A stretch of DNA of 64,000 bases from Labrys monachus (GTDB taxonomy: Bacteria; Pseudomonadota; Alphaproteobacteria; Rhizobiales; Labraceae): assembly GCF_030814655.1 (NCBI RefSeq), contig NZ_JAUSVK010000001.1, positions 3,727,001-3,791,000 on the forward strand, in the 5' to 3' direction. Within the stretch, counting starts at the first letter, position 1, and each line of letters opens with the position of its first letter. Made by a program: the position numbers and the translations under genes. This document shows, one piece after another, positions 53,889-63,553 of the stretch. The notes beneath the pieces are model-generated. The model was not told the origin of the DNA. It did not search any database and saw nothing but the letters and a program-made list of their open reading frames with translations.

Positions 53889-55274
53889 ATGGCATCCTCG
53901 AACATCGTGGAGCAGCTGCGTCAGGCGCTCGGGCCGTCGGCCGTGCTGGCGGGCGACGACATCCCGGATCGGAACCTTCAGGATTGGAGCACCCTCGGGC
54001 CGGTGCGCCCGCAGGTCGTCATACGCCCCTCCGATCCGCAGGGCGTGGCCACGGCCATGCGGATCGCCGCGCAGCATGGCATCGCCGTCGTCCCGCAAGG
54101 CGGCCTGACCGGGCTCGCCGGGGGCAGCCGGCCGATCGAGGGCGGCATGGCGCTCTCGCTCGAACGCCTGGTGGGCATCGAGGAAATCGATCCGGCGGCC
54201 GCGACGATGACGGTACGGGCCGGCACCACGCTGGAGGCGATCCAGCGGGCCGCCGACGACGCGGGCTTTCTCTTCGCCCTCGATCTCGGCGCCCGCGGCT
54301 CCTGCGCGATCGGCGGCAATATCGGCACCAATGCCGGCGGCAACCGGGTCATCCGCTACGGCATGATGCGCGACATGGTGCTGGGCCTGGAGGTGGTGCT
54401 GCCCGACGGCACGCTCGTCGACGGGCTCAACAAGATGATCAAGAACAATGCGGGCTACGACCTCAAGCAGCTCTTCATCGGTTCGGAGGGGACGCTCGGC
54501 GTGGTGACCCGCGCCGTCCTCAAGCTTTTCCCGAAGCCGGCCTGCACCATGGCCGCCTTGTGCGGGCTGGGCAGCTACGAGGCCGTGCTCGAACTGCTGG
54601 CGAGCGCCCGGCGCTGGCTCGGTCCCACCCTCTCGGCTTTCGAGGCGATGTGGCCCGATTATTGGGAGGTGGCGACGCGCCGCGTGCCGAACATCCGCCG
54701 GCCGATCGCCGGCGACCATGAATTCTACATCCTGGTGGAGGCACAGGGCAGCCATGCCGACGACGCCCGGCGGTTCGACAGCTGGCTGGAAAGCCAGGCC
54801 GAGGCGGGAACCATCGAGGACGCGGCCGTGGCCCAGTCCCTGGCGGACGTGAAGGCATTCTGGGGATCGCGCGACGCGGCGGCGGATTTCAAGCTGGTGC
54901 TCGGCCCGCACAGCTCCTTCGACATCGGGCTTCCGGTCGCCGGCATGGATGCCTATGCGCGCGCATGCCGTGCCCTCCTGGCGGCCGAGATACCGGGCTG
55001 CACCAGCTATTTCTACGGCCATATCGGTGACGGCAACATGCACATCATCGCCTGCGTGCCGGGCGCCGACGCCCAGCCCTATGACGCGATCGACGACGTG
55101 GTCTACCAGTTGGTGCGCAGGCATGGCGGCACGATCTCCGCCGAACACGGCATCGGCCTCAAGAAGAAGAAATTCCTGGCCTATACGCGCACACCGGAAG
55201 AATTGGCGCTGATGCGCGTCATCAAGAACGCCCTGGATCCGCAAGGCATCCTGAACCCGGGAAAGGTCCTCTGA
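53889..55274 (+). CDS. FAD-linked oxidase, GlcD/D-lactate dehydrogenase type
   Basis: This is a 461-residue VAO-family flavoprotein. The FAD domain carries PQGGLTGLAGGSRPIEGGMALSLERL near residue 70, GGNIGTNAGGNRVIRYGMMRDMVLGLEVVLPDG near 140 and FIGSEGTLGVVTRAVL. The C-terminal cap has YGHIGDGNMHIIA and GGTISAEHGIGLKKKKFL, the metal and substrate region. It should oxidise a 2-hydroxy acid to a 2-oxo acid and pass electrons to the respiratory chain. ATG 53889 is taken as start. It is cotranscribed with the aldolase gene. Confidence 0.92.
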   Translation: MASSNIVEQLRQALGPSAVLAGDDIPDRNLQDWSTLGPVRPQVVIRPSDPQGVATAMRIAAQHGIAVVPQGGLTGLAGGSRPIEGGMALSLERLVGIEEIDPAAATMTVRAGTTLEAIQRAADDAGFLFALDLGARGSCAIGGNIGTNAGGNRVIRYGMMRDMVLGLEVVLPDGTLVDGLNKMIKNNAGYDLKQLFIGSEGTLGVVTRAVLKLFPKPACTMAALCGLGSYEAVLELLASARRWLGPTLSAFEAMWPDYWEVATRRVPNIRRPIAGDHEFYILVEAQGSHADDARRFDSWLESQAEAGTIEDAAVAQSLADVKAFWGSRDAAADFKLVLGPHSSFDIGLPVAGMDAYARACRALLAAEIPGCTSYFYGHIGDGNMHIIACVPGADAQPYDAIDDVVYQLVRRHGGTISAEHGIGLKKKKFLAYTRTPEELALMRVIKNALDPQGILNPGKVL

Positions 55275-55430
55275 GCCCGCGCAAGCTTCTGCGCTGGCCC
55301 TCATCCTCCGGCGACGGATGCAGTGCGCTCGACAGGCTCGGGATGCGGCTGCCCGTCGCCGACAGCGGCGTCGCGCCGGCCCAGGCCGAGCATGGCGGAG
55401 CCGCCCGCCCAAGGACGGCCGGCACTCCCT

Positions 55431-55655
55431 TTACGGATTGGCGGGCGATTCTGGCCACAGGAAGTATCCGTCCTTCTCGATGGCCGCCTTCACTTGGTCC
55501 GTGCCCACAGGGCTCTCGCTCGTGGGGGCGGCGACATCGATCTGCTTCAGATACATCCAGACCCCCGAGGTCAATTTCGGCAATCGCGACCCTGCCCTGT
55601 CGCCCACGAGCGCCTGCGCTGAACCCGGTGTCGCCGTGAACTGATAGAAAATCAT
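55431..55655 (-). CDS. Small hypothetical protein
   Basis: This 74-residue frame has GAGGA six bases before its ATG. The sequence (MIFYQFTATPGSAQAL, then GVWMYLKQIDVAAPTSESP, then KAAIEKDGYFLWPESPANP) looks protein-like but contains no domain I recognise. It lies alone between the FAD-linked oxidase gene and an AT-rich spacer. It could be a small regulatory or structural protein; no function is proposed. Confidence 0.45.
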   Translation of the reverse strand: MIFYQFTATPGSAQALVGDRAGSRLPKLTSGVWMYLKQIDVAAPTSESPVGTDQVKAAIEKDGYFLWPESPANP

Positions 55656-55985
55656 CGCTTCCTCGCCGAATAATGGAAAGAGACCCTATTAGATTTGAAT
55701 ACCGTCAAAATAGTGTCGCGAGGCGACGAAATCCAAAGAAATCGATTATATTTCGTAAGGTCCATTCCGAATTTTATTCCGATTAAAAGATCTTCATGTC
55801 GGAACAAAACGCTGACATGGCTGACCTCATGGAATTTTACCTTTGATCCCCAACTCAAGTCGCCATATTTTCTGAATACAGGCACGCTGTGCACCTCTCT
55901 TTCCGCCCCTCCATCGCGAGACCTTCGCTCAGGCCGGCTCGACCGCCTCTCTCGATATCGGCAGCGCGGATGCGGGTCGCTCCCG
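55656..55985. other. AT-rich spacer
   Basis: This stretch is clearly richer in A and T than its surroundings, especially 55660-55890, and contains no supported gene. It may hold the promoter of the small hypothetical gene, or be acquired DNA. Confidence 0.4.
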
Positions 55986-56264
55986 TCAGCCCCGGTGGCG
56001 CAGCGTATCCGCCAGCAGCGCGAAGGCTGCGGAAGGCTGTCGCCAGCTCGGATACTAGAGATGGTAGCCCGGAAAGGGAGAACACCCGTCCTCCGGCACG
56101 CGCACCAGGCTGCCGTCGGCGACGAAGGCTTCGGCCTGGTCCTCCAGCACGCAGGCGAGGCCAAAGCCGGCCACGGCGGCGCGGATGATCATCGGCACGT
56201 CGTTGAACACGAGCTGGCCTTCCACCCGGACCGCCTGCATGCCACACTCGCGCGATGCTGCCGG
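55986..56264 (-). pseudogene. Remnant of a LysR-family regulator with a nonsense codon
   Basis: On the minus strand, residues [57 protein letters not shown] are the end of a LysR effector domain. A TAG at 56057-56055 stops the frame exactly where relatives read GYHLYYPS. After it the same frame continues YPSWRQPSAAFALLADTLRHRG to a second stop at 55988-55986. The N-terminal two thirds are missing. This is a decayed gene. Confidence 0.75.
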
Positions 56265-56307
56265 CGGCGTGGGCGCTCGCCGGCTTTTCGGCGACGAGGA
56301 GAGGACG

Positions 56308-56718
56308 ATGGAGATCAGGCGAAACGGCTCGCAGCCATCGGCGAAGGGGCCGGAGGCCTATTTCACCGGCACCGTGAGGATCGATGCGCCGTTCAGCGGC
56401 AGCGGCGGGGCCCGCGTCGGCGGCGCCACCGTCACCTTCGAGCCCGGCGCGCGGACCGCCTGGCACACCCATCCTTTCGGCCAGACGCTCATCGTCGTCT
56501 CCGGGCTCGGCCGGGTGCAGCGGGAAGGCGGCCCGGTCGAGACGATCCGTCCCGGCGATATCGTTTGGTTCGCGCCGGCGGAAAAGCACTGGCATGGCGC
56601 CGCGCCCGATTGCGCGATGACGCATATCGCGATCGCCGAGGCGCTCGACGGCAAGGTCGTCGAGTGGATGGAGAAGGTCACCGACGAGCAATACGGCGCC
56701 GACGCGGCCGTGCGGTGA
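56308..56718 (+). CDS. Cupin-domain protein
   Basis: This 136-residue single-domain cupin follows GAGGAGAGG at its ATG. The metal-binding motifs are visible: [31 protein letters not shown], with two His, a Gln in the place of the usual Glu region and the closing Gly, and [19 protein letters not shown] with a third His. Similar proteins sit next to carboxymuconolactone decarboxylase or alcohol dehydrogenase genes, and an alcohol dehydrogenase remnant follows. It may be a small isomerase or a binding protein. Confidence 0.87.
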   Translation: MEIRRNGSQPSAKGPEAYFTGTVRIDAPFSGSGGARVGGATVTFEPGARTAWHTHPFGQTLIVVSGLGRVQREGGPVETIRPGDIVWFAPAEKHWHGAAPDCAMTHIAIAEALDGKVVEWMEKVTDEQYGADAAVR

Positions 56719-56804
56719 CGGCCGCCGCGCCACGGCGAGCGAAGGACCATGACGATATCGCCTCTGCACCCGCGAAGACCGAAAGGAAATGCTCGCGGTC
56801 GGCC

Positions 56805-56942
56805 TCGGTGCCGGTCAAGCACGGCATCAATCCCTGCCTGCCGCTGCTCGACATCGACGGCACCCTGGTGCTCGTGGGACAGATCGGAACGGCCGGACGT
56901 TCGCTACGTTTCGTGATCGACATGGCATCGCCACCGGCATAG
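56805..56942 (+). pseudogene. Remnant of a zinc-type alcohol dehydrogenase
   Basis: The 45-residue open segment HGINPCLPLLDIDGTLVLVGQIGTAGRS followed by LRFVIDMASPPA matches two separate parts of YahK/cinnamyl-alcohol-type dehydrogenases: the end of the Rossmann domain and the C-terminal RFVIDMA motif, with the middle deleted. No start codon or catalytic domain is present. It is gene debris. Confidence 0.55.
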
Positions 56943-56952
56943 GCGCCGGTTT

Positions 56953-57219
56953 CTAATACCGTCCGCGGGAGCCGCCTCCCCGCCTGGCGGCCAGCCGCAA
57001 CCAGGGTGCCGCATGGAAGGCGCTCATCAGCAGATACATGGCCGCCATGCCGCCCAGCGGCGATCCGCCCTCCCCGGCCGAGCAGAGCATATCCGGCGCG
57101 CTGCCGCCAGGAACGCCCGCGAGCAGCGCCATGATGGCGAAGGTCGGCGCCGCCGCGAGGCCGAGCCAGTCGGCCGCGCCGAGGGTGGCGGTGCCGCCGC
57201 CCCTGCAAGCCTCACTCAT
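56953..57219 (-). CDS. Small membrane protein, hypothetical
   Basis: This 88-residue protein starts at 57219, with GGGAG seven bases upstream. Two hydrophobic segments are visible: [19 protein letters not shown] at about residues 18-36 and [21 protein letters not shown] at about 55-75. The tail is basic ([12 protein letters not shown]). It is downstream of the DUF899 gene on the same strand, with 50 bases between, and may be cotranscribed with it. No function is assigned. Confidence 0.6.
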   Translation of the reverse strand: MSEACRGGGTATLGAADWLGLAAAPTFAIMALLAGVPGGSAPDMLCSAGEGGSPLGGMAAMYLLMSAFHAAPWLRLAARRGGGSRGRY

Positions 57220-57269
57220 GTCCTGTCTCCCGCTTCGGCATGACCGAGCCACAAAGAGGACGCCTTCCC

Positions 57270-58037
57270 TCAGGCCCTGTCATACTCGTCATGGCGGCGC
57301 CACCAGATGCCCGCCTCGTTGCGGCCCTTGGGGGCGCGGTCCAGCCACTGATACATGCCCCAGATGCCGTCCAACCCGCGCGCATAGGTGGAATAGGTAT
57401 GGTAGACGACGCCGTCCTCCCGCACGAAGGTGCTCAGGCCCGGCCTGTCGCGTGAATAGGTGGCCGCGTCGGTTCCCGACATCGCCGCGAACTCGGCGAC
57501 GGGAGCGGGAACCGGTGTGGCGTCCATCGCGTGGCCGCCGCTCCGGTAGTTGTATTCGATGGTTCCCGCGCGCTGCTGCTCCTCGGTGAAAGAGACGTTG
57601 AAGTCGAAATTGAAGTCCCCGCCCTGCGAGGAGGCCCAGGCAAACCTCCAGCCCATCCGCTGCTTGTAGGCCTGCAGCTTTTCGAGCGGCGCCCGCGACA
57701 CCGCCGAAAGCGTGACGTCGTGATTGGCCAGATGGACGACGAATCCGTCGAACCCGTCGGCGATCGACGAGCAGGACGGGCATCCCGCCTTGTAGTCGGG
57801 CCCGAACATGAAGTGATAGACGAGAAGCTGCGAGCGCCCTCTGAAGAGGTCGGCCAGCGAGGCCGAGCCCTCATCGGTTTCGAACCGATAGGCCTTGTCG
57901 ACGCGCACCCATGGCAGCGCCTGGCGCCGGCGCGCCAGTTCGTCGCCGCGCCGCGTCAATTCCTTCTCGGCTTCGAGCAGAGCGAGCCGGGCATCCAGCC
58001 ACTCTCCGCGGGTTCCCGTCATGTGTGTCGTCGGCAT
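57270..58037 (-). CDS. DUF899-family thioredoxin-like protein
   Basis: This 255-residue protein is of the DUF899 family: [55 protein letters not shown] with a C-P-S-C at the position of a thioredoxin active site, then [26 protein letters not shown] and [18 protein letters not shown]. The function is uncharacterised; the fold suggests thiol redox or peroxide chemistry. It is divergent from the HTH protein gene across about 120 bases, a pairing that suggests regulation by that protein. Confidence 0.88.
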   Translation of the reverse strand: MPTTHMTGTRGEWLDARLALLEAEKELTRRGDELARRRQALPWVRVDKAYRFETDEGSASLADLFRGRSQLLVYHFMFGPDYKAGCPSCSSIADGFDGFVVHLANHDVTLSAVSRAPLEKLQAYKQRMGWRFAWASSQGGDFNFDFNVSFTEEQQRAGTIEYNYRSGGHAMDATPVPAPVAEFAAMSGTDAATYSRDRPGLSTFVREDGVVYHTYSTYARGLDGIWGMYQWLDRAPKGRNEAGIWWRRHDEYDRA

Positions 58038-58158
58038 GGGTCTCTCCTTCGTTGGTCTCGTCGTCGCCCGGTGCCGATACGGCTTGCCGCCGGGCGGTCG
58101 TGAGATAGGCTAGGACCGGCTGTCGAAGGCTGGGAGTGACAAATGTGGCGGGATTTCC

Positions 58159-59394
58159 GTGGACTCGCTGATCACCACCGCGGCGCGCGCGCTCGCCGCG
58201 GGTGATCCTCTCGGCGCGCTGAACCGGGTCGCCCTGCGCGAGGACGCGCCGGCGCTGGCGCTGCGAGGCATCGCGATGGCGCAGCTCGGCGACTTCGATC
58301 GCGCCAGGATCCTGCTGCGCCGTGCGGTCCGTGCCTTCGGCCCGAAGGAAGCGGCGGCCCGCGCGCGATGCGTCGTCGCCGAGGCCGAGATCGCGCTCGT
58401 GTCGCGCGACCTCGGCTATCCCGCGAAGGCGCTCGAGGCGGCGCGGGCAACGCTCGAGGCGCATGGCGACCGCGTCAATGCCGCGCATGCCCGCTACCTC
58501 GAGGTCCGGCGCCTCCTTTTGATCGGGCGGCTCGACCAAGCTGAGCATGTGCTGTCCGAGCATATGCTGGCCGATCTCGATCCCGCGCCTCTCCCGCCCG
58601 CTTCGCAGGCCGCCCATGCCCTCGTGGTCGCCGGCATCGCGATGCGGCGCGTCAGGGCGGGGGAGGCCCGGGCGGCGCTCGCCCGGGCCGGGGAGGCCGC
58701 ACGCCGCGCGGGCATCCCGGCGCTGACGGCGGAGGTCGAAAGCGCCTCTCTGGTGCTGGAGACACCCGCCGCGCGCCTGATCGCGCGCGGCGAAGAGCGC
58801 CCTCTCCTGCTCGACGAGGTCGAGGCGCTGCAGGCATCGAACGCCCTCGTCGTGGATGCCTGCCGTTACATCGTGCGCAGCCGGGGCGTCGTCGTCTCGC
58901 TCGCAACCCGTCCGGTGCTGTTCGCGCTTGCGCGGACGCTGGCCGAGGCATGGCCGGGCGACGTGTCGAGGGACGCGCTCGTCGCGCGTGCCTTCGGCGC
59001 GAAGGCCGCCGACGAATCGCATCGGGCGCGGTTGCGGGTCGAGATCGCCCGGCTTCGCGCCATGCTGCGGGCGCTGGCGGGCATCGGCGCCACGAAGCGG
59101 GGATTTGCGCTGGCGCCGCGCCGGGGCGCCGAGGTCCTCGTGCTGGCGCGCCCGGTCGAGGAGCGGCATGCGGCCGTGCTCGCCTTGCTCGCCGACGGCG
59201 AGTCGTGGCCAAGTTCGGCCCTGGCGCTCGCCCTCGGCGCCAGCCAGCGCACCGTGCAGCGTGCCCTCGACCAGCTTGCGGCGGCCGGCAAGGTGCAATC
59301 CCACGGCCGCGGGCGTGCGCGGCGCTGGATGACCCCGCCCGTTCCCGCTTTCGCGACGACGTTGTTACTCCCTGCCATCCTGCCGGGCGGCTAG
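58159..59394 (+). CDS. HTH protein with TPR-like N-terminal region
   Basis: This is a 411-residue protein. The N-terminal half is made of alanine- and arginine-rich helical pairs resembling TPR repeats (ARILLRRAVRAFGPKEAAARARCVVAEAEIAL, YPAKALEAARATLEAHGDRVNAAHARYLEVRRLL). Around residues 235-315 an OmpR-like winged helix is suggested (SRGVVVSLATRPVLFALARTLAEAWPGDVSRDALVARAF). At about 335-385 there is a second HTH (ALALGASQRTVQRALDQLAAAGKVQSHGRGRARRW). It is probably a transcriptional regulator of the divergent DUF899 gene and the following propeller gene. Confidence 0.65.
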   Translation: MDSLITTAARALAAGDPLGALNRVALREDAPALALRGIAMAQLGDFDRARILLRRAVRAFGPKEAAARARCVVAEAEIALVSRDLGYPAKALEAARATLEAHGDRVNAAHARYLEVRRLLLIGRLDQAEHVLSEHMLADLDPAPLPPASQAAHALVVAGIAMRRVRAGEARAALARAGEAARRAGIPALTAEVESASLVLETPAARLIARGEERPLLLDEVEALQASNALVVDACRYIVRSRGVVVSLATRPVLFALARTLAEAWPGDVSRDALVARAFGAKAADESHRARLRVEIARLRAMLRALAGIGATKRGFALAPRRGAEVLVLARPVEERHAAVLALLADGESWPSSALALALGASQRTVQRALDQLAAAGKVQSHGRGRARRWMTPPVPAFATTLLLPAILPGG

Positions 59395-59439
59395 GATCGA
59401 GGCTCGACGTTCCCGCTCCTCCGCCGGCAGGACAGAAGC

Positions 59440-60126
59440 ATGAAGCGATCAGAAGCCGAGATTCTCCGCGAGTACGGCCCCTTTCCGGGCGTCTGCAACG
59501 TCGCCGGCGTCACGTTCGACGGCCGGCACGCATGGTTCGCCTCCGGCGACAGGCTGAACGCCTTCGATCCGGCCAGCGGCGAGCCGGTGCGCTCGCTCGA
59601 CGTGGCCGCCGATGCCGGAACGGCGTTCGACGGCCGGCATCTGTTCCAGATCGCCGCGGATCGCATCCAGAAGATCGATCCGCACACCGGGCGCGTGCTC
59701 GCCACGATCCCGGCGCCCGGCGGCGGCGGCAATTCCGGCCTCGCCTGGGCGGAAGGGACGCTCTGGGTCGGCCAGTACCGCGACCGGAAGATCCATCAGG
59801 TCGATCCCCATACGGGGGCGATCCTGCGCACCATCGAATCCGACCGTTTCGTCACCGGCGTGACCTGGGTGGACGGCGAGCTCTGGCACGGCACCTGGGA
59901 AGGTGACGAGAGCGAGGTGCGGCATATCGATCCCCGAACAGGTGAGGTGATCGAGAGGCTCGACATGCCGACTGGTATGGCTGTTTCGGGCCTCGAATCC
60001 GATGGCGGCGACCGGCTTTTCTGCGGCGGCGGCAACAGCGGCAAGGTGAGGGTCGTGCGCCGGCCCCGGCGAAACGCCGCGGCTGGCGGCGGTTCTGCGA
60101 CGACCATCGGCGCCACGGCCGAGTAG
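59440..60126 (+). CDS. Beta-propeller protein, glutamine-cyclotransferase/PQQ-like
   Basis: This 228-residue protein consists of repeated propeller blades, each ending in a pattern like IDPHTGRVLATI (residues about 78-90), VDPHTGAILRTI (about 125-137) and IDPRTGEVIERL (about 170-182). There is no signal peptide, so it is cytoplasmic. The repeats resemble the glutamine-cyclotransferase-like propellers, but no catalytic residues are evident. It follows the HTH gene at 45 bases and is probably in the same operon. Confidence 0.7.
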   Translation: MKRSEAEILREYGPFPGVCNVAGVTFDGRHAWFASGDRLNAFDPASGEPVRSLDVAADAGTAFDGRHLFQIAADRIQKIDPHTGRVLATIPAPGGGGNSGLAWAEGTLWVGQYRDRKIHQVDPHTGAILRTIESDRFVTGVTWVDGELWHGTWEGDESEVRHIDPRTGEVIERLDMPTGMAVSGLESDGGDRLFCGGGNSGKVRVVRRPRRNAAAGGGSATTIGATAE

Positions 60127-60295
60127 ATCCTTCGGGTGCTCTTTTCGATCGCTGCGCCACGGCGCGGCGCATTCCGGAGCGGTGGCGGGCTACCCATCGG
60201 TAAAGAGGCCGAATGCCGGTGGCGCCGGGTCATCGCGACCAGCCGACAGTCGAAGCGGGAAATCGCTCCGCGGCCCACGGCTCCTTCCGATATCG

Positions 60296-60703
60296 CTACG
60301 CGGATTCGGCTCCCGGGCTGCCCACAGCGTCCACTTCGCGTGGCCGCCCGACAGCCCAGGTCAGCAATGCGTCGAGGGCCGGGCACAGCGCCTGGCCCCA
60401 ATCCGTCAGGGCATATTCGACCTTCGGCGGGACCTGGTGATGGACGAAGCGATGCACGATGCCGTCCTTTTCCATCTGCCGGAGTTGCTGGATCAGCATC
60501 TTCTGCGAGATCGAGGGGATCGCGCGCTCCAGATCCGAGAACCGCAGCACGCGGCCGCCGAACAAATGGAAGAGGATCACCAGCTTCCAGCGTCCCTCCA
60601 ACAGCTTCAGGGCTCGCTCCACGCCCTCGGCGGCCGTCTCGCGCGTGTAGCCATCATGCTCACCTTTCGGTAAGTACCCAACTTTTTCGTGCGTTCTTGT
60701 CAT
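60296..60703 (-). CDS. HxlR-family transcriptional regulator
   Basis: This 135-residue winged-helix protein has the HxlR core: [58 protein letters not shown], then [23 protein letters not shown]. These regulators often sense aldehydes or oxidants. It is divergent from the SnoaL-like and SDR genes across a 72-base gap that should hold its operator. Confidence 0.93.
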   Translation of the reverse strand: MTRTHEKVGYLPKGEHDGYTRETAAEGVERALKLLEGRWKLVILFHLFGGRVLRFSDLERAIPSISQKMLIQQLRQMEKDGIVHRFVHHQVPPKVEYALTDWGQALCPALDALLTWAVGRPREVDAVGSPGAESA

Positions 60704-60775
60704 TCTGTCAGCCTAGGGCCAGTTTCGCTCCGACGCAATCGATCGGCCGCAAGCGCGTTGCCGGAAGGAGCCCAG

Positions 60776-61102
60776 ATGACGATCCAATTGCCCGCCCCCC
60801 TATCGGCCTATTTCAAGGCGGACGCCGTCGATGGCGAAGCCGTAGCCCAATGCTTCGCCGAAGCCGCCATCGTCACCGACGAGGGCGGCACGCATGCCGG
60901 GCGCGACGCGATCCGGCAGTGGAAGGCCGGCGCTTCGGCCAAATACACCTACACCAGCGAACCGTTCGCGATCACCACCGAAGGTGGCCGGATCGTCGTC
61001 ACCAGCCATGTCACCGGCGACTTCCCCGGCAGTCCGGTGGACCTGCGCTACCTTTTCGTCCTCGATGGCGGCAAGATCGCTTCGCTGGAGATCGTCGCAT
61101 GA
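60776..61102 (+). CDS. SnoaL/NTF2-like protein
   Basis: This 108-residue protein follows AAGGAG upstream of its ATG. The sequence [46 protein letters not shown] is the helical start of an NTF2-like fold, and the strands [33 protein letters not shown] complete the cone. Members bind or isomerise small hydrophobic molecules. It overlaps the next SDR gene by four bases. Confidence 0.9.
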   Translation: MTIQLPAPLSAYFKADAVDGEAVAQCFAEAAIVTDEGGTHAGRDAIRQWKAGASAKYTYTSEPFAITTEGGRIVVTSHVTGDFPGSPVDLRYLFVLDGGKIASLEIVA

Positions 61103-61881
61103 GCTTCGACCTCGATCTTGCCGGCCGTCGTGCCCTCGTCACCGCCGGAACGAAGGGCATCGGCGCCGCCGTCGTCCAGGCCCTGGCCGAGGCCGGCGTG
61201 AAGATCGTCGCCGCGGCGCGATCCGTGCCCGAAGTCCCCCCTCCGGACGTCCACTACGTCGCCGCCGACATGACGCGGCCTGAGGGCTGTGCCGAGGTCG
61301 CCCGTAGCGTTGTCTCCCATCTCGGCGGCGTCGATATCATCGTGAACGTCCTTGGCGGTTCCTCCGCGCCTCCCGGCGGCTTTGCGGCTCTGGGCGATGA
61401 CGAGTGGCTCAAGGAGATCAATCTCAACCTGATGCCGGCCGTGCGTCTCGACCGCGCCCTCCTGCCCTCGATGATCGAGCAGGGACACGGCGTCATCATC
61501 CACGTCACGTCGATCCAGCACGAATTGCCCCTCCCCGAATCCACCACGGCCTATGCCGCCGCCAAGGCCGCCCTGGCGACCTACAGCAAGAGCCTGTCCA
61601 AGGAGGTGACGCCCAAGGGCATCCGAGTGGTCCGCGTTTCGCCCGGCTGGGTGGAAACCGAAGCGGCAGTCGCCCTGGCGGAGCGTCTCGCGGCGGATGC
61701 GGGCACGGACTATGAGGGTGGCAAGCTGATCATCATGGATGCGCTCGGCGGCATTCCGCTCCGACGCCCTGCCAAACCGCGAGAGGTCGCCGACCTCATC
61801 GCGTTCCTCGTATCGCCGAGAGCCTCCGCGATCACCGGCACGGAATACACGATCGACGGCGGCACCGTTCCGACTGCCTGA
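61099..61881 (+). CDS. Short-chain dehydrogenase/reductase
   Basis: This 260-residue SDR has [27 protein letters not shown] near residue 10, a TAG variant of the usual TGG cofactor motif. It also has VNVLGGSS, the catalytic Ser in [23 protein letters not shown] with the Tyr-x-x-x-Lys pair, and the end [16 protein letters not shown]. The Arg after the second strand (AAARSV) suggests NADP(H). It forms an operon with the SnoaL-like gene under the divergent HxlR regulator, a common defence-against-electrophile layout. Confidence 0.92.
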   Translation: MSFDLDLAGRRALVTAGTKGIGAAVVQALAEAGVKIVAAARSVPEVPPPDVHYVAADMTRPEGCAEVARSVVSHLGGVDIIVNVLGGSSAPPGGFAALGDDEWLKEINLNLMPAVRLDRALLPSMIEQGHGVIIHVTSIQHELPLPESTTAYAAAKAALATYSKSLSKEVTPKGIRVVRVSPGWVETEAAVALAERLAADAGTDYEGGKLIIMDALGGIPLRRPAKPREVADLIAFLVSPRASAITGTEYTIDGGTVPTA

Positions 61882-62104
61882 AGGCCGTCACGCAGGCCGG
61901 CGCTTGTCCGCAAAGCAGGCCGCAGAGTCGCTGGAACAGCCTCAAGACGCGATCCCGGCGATCGAAGGAGAAGTCGTTCCATGTCCGACGCGGCCGCCCC
62001 TCCATCGAAGCCTGCCACCTGCTTCACCGCCGAAATCAAAACGGCCCGTACCGCCGAGATGGCTTCCGAGCCCATGGAGCCCAGCACGGTTGCCGCGCCA
62101 GGCG

Positions 62105-62362
62105 TCACCGTCGGCGGCGCCAGAGTGAAGCCATCCTCCATATGGTGCCGCGCGTTACGGGAACGGTCGCGTCATGCACGATCGGCGCGGTATGCAGGCG
62201 TCGCCATGCGAAACCGCCGGCCGCCAGCAAAAGCAGCGTGAGCGCGCCGAGCATCCAGATGCGAGGATTGCGCCGCTTGTCGCGGCGCCCCGCATCGGCG
62301 GCGCGCTTGGGGCTGTCGGCGGCATCGCGATACGCGGCATGGCCTCTGATCTGATCGTCCAT
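62105..62362 (-). pseudogene. Truncated N-terminus of an RND-type periplasmic adaptor
   Basis: This is an 85-residue frame with a basic start, one membrane segment at about residues 36-54 (IWMLGALTLLLLAAGGFAW) and the sequence APIVHDATVPVTRGTI, which is how RND/MacA-type adaptors begin the mature chain. After that the frame turns into WRMASLWRRRR and stops. The rest of the adaptor is not found downstream, although the adjacent frame continues open as EDGFTLAPPTVTPG. It is probably a deletion remnant. Confidence 0.5.
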
Positions 62363-62545
62363 CGCCCGGACTGCGAAACGGCAGGGTAACCTACCGCATT
62401 CGGGAACGGCGAGATTGATCCGGATCTGGCCGACATCGAAGCATCATGAAACCGTCATCCTGGATGCGGGCCCTGTCGATTATCCTGGCGGCGGGGAGCA
62501 GAATGCCCTGCTCGCAGAGAAAGTCAGACGGTTCTTCAGGGCGAC

Positions 62546-63274
62546 ATGAAGCGGGATTATCGGCGCTGGTACAGTCCGCGCCTGCATCGGGACATGGAAC
62601 TCCTGATCTTCGGCCATGCCGGAGCGAAGGTGCTCATGTTCCCGACGCGGGAGGGGCGCTTCTGGGAATATGAGAAGCTCGACATCGTCACGAGCCTCGC
62701 CGGCAAGGTCGGCGCCGGGCATTTGCAGCTCTATTGCATCGAGGGACTGGCGCAGGAGACCTTCTATGCTTCCGGCCGCCATCCGGCCGACCGCATCCGC
62801 CGGCACGCCGCCTTCGAGGACTATATCCTCAACGAGGTGCTGCCGCTGATGGCCCAGACCAACCCCCACGATTGCACGATGGCGATGGGCTGCAGCCTCG
62901 GTGCATTCCAGGCCGCCAGCCTCGTCTTCCGGCATCCGCATCTGTTCCGCAAGCTCGTCGCCTTTTCCGGCCGCTACGATCTGACGACGCAGGTGGAATG
63001 CTTCGGCGACCTGTTCGACGGCTATTACAGCGACGACGTCTATTTCCACACCCCGACGCATTTCCTGCCCGGCCTCGACTGCGCATGGCGGCTGAGCGAG
63101 TTGCGCCGGCTCGACATCGTCTTCGTCATCGGAAAGGCCGACCCTTTCCTCGACAACAACCGCCATCTCAGCCGTCTCCTCGATGAGAAGGGCATCCGCC
63201 ATCAGCTGCATTTCTGGGACGGACGCGCCCATCGCGCCGGAGCATGGCGAAGAATGGCCACCTTGTATGTCTGA
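62546..63274 (+). CDS. Esterase-family alpha/beta hydrolase
   Basis: This 242-residue protein of the Esterase-D-like family has MELLIFGHAGAKVLMFPTREGRFWEYEKLD at the N-terminus and a nucleophile elbow MAMGCSLGAFQAASLVFRHP with Ser at about residue 115. IGKADPFLDNNRHLS carries an acid candidate, and FWDGRAHRAGAWRRM holds the His. There is no signal peptide. It stands alone between the adaptor remnant and the convergent delta-60-repeat gene. Substrate unknown. Confidence 0.85.
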   Translation: MKRDYRRWYSPRLHRDMELLIFGHAGAKVLMFPTREGRFWEYEKLDIVTSLAGKVGAGHLQLYCIEGLAQETFYASGRHPADRIRRHAAFEDYILNEVLPLMAQTNPHDCTMAMGCSLGAFQAASLVFRHPHLFRKLVAFSGRYDLTTQVECFGDLFDGYYSDDVYFHTPTHFLPGLDCAWRLSELRRLDIVFVIGKADPFLDNNRHLSRLLDEKGIRHQLHFWDGRAHRAGAWRRMATLYV

Positions 63275-63504
63275 AATTGAGGCCGAAGGCGGCACCGACC
63301 TTGCCTTTCGTGTCAGACATGATCGGGAAATCCAGCTTGTTCTCGCTGATGGACCCGCAGCCGCTGGTCGCCACCCGCAGCGTGTGCGCTCCATGTCGCA
63401 GTGGGGCACCACACGCCGCGGTCAAAACCGACGATCAGCGATCCCTTTGACACAAATTGCCTCCATCGGGAGGATGGCGAGCAAATCGCCCGCCGCCGGG
63501 ACAA

Positions 63505-63535
63505 GCCGCACGGATCCCAAGCCGATCCGTGCGGC
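63505..63535 (-). terminator. Terminator-like hairpin between convergent genes
   Basis: GCCGCACGGATC at 63505-63516 pairs perfectly with GATCCGTGCGGC at 63524-63535, with a 7-base loop. It lies 18 bases beyond the stop of the delta-60-repeat gene on the minus strand and is followed there by TTGT. It is a good candidate terminator for that gene. The remainder of 63275-63504 shows no gene. Confidence 0.65.
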
Positions 63536-63553
63536 CTCCTCCGCTCGCCGGCG

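Noticed and set aside
55652-56164. A 170-codon minus-strand frame
   Set aside because: It lies out of frame with the recognisable LysR remnant and has no protein-like features.
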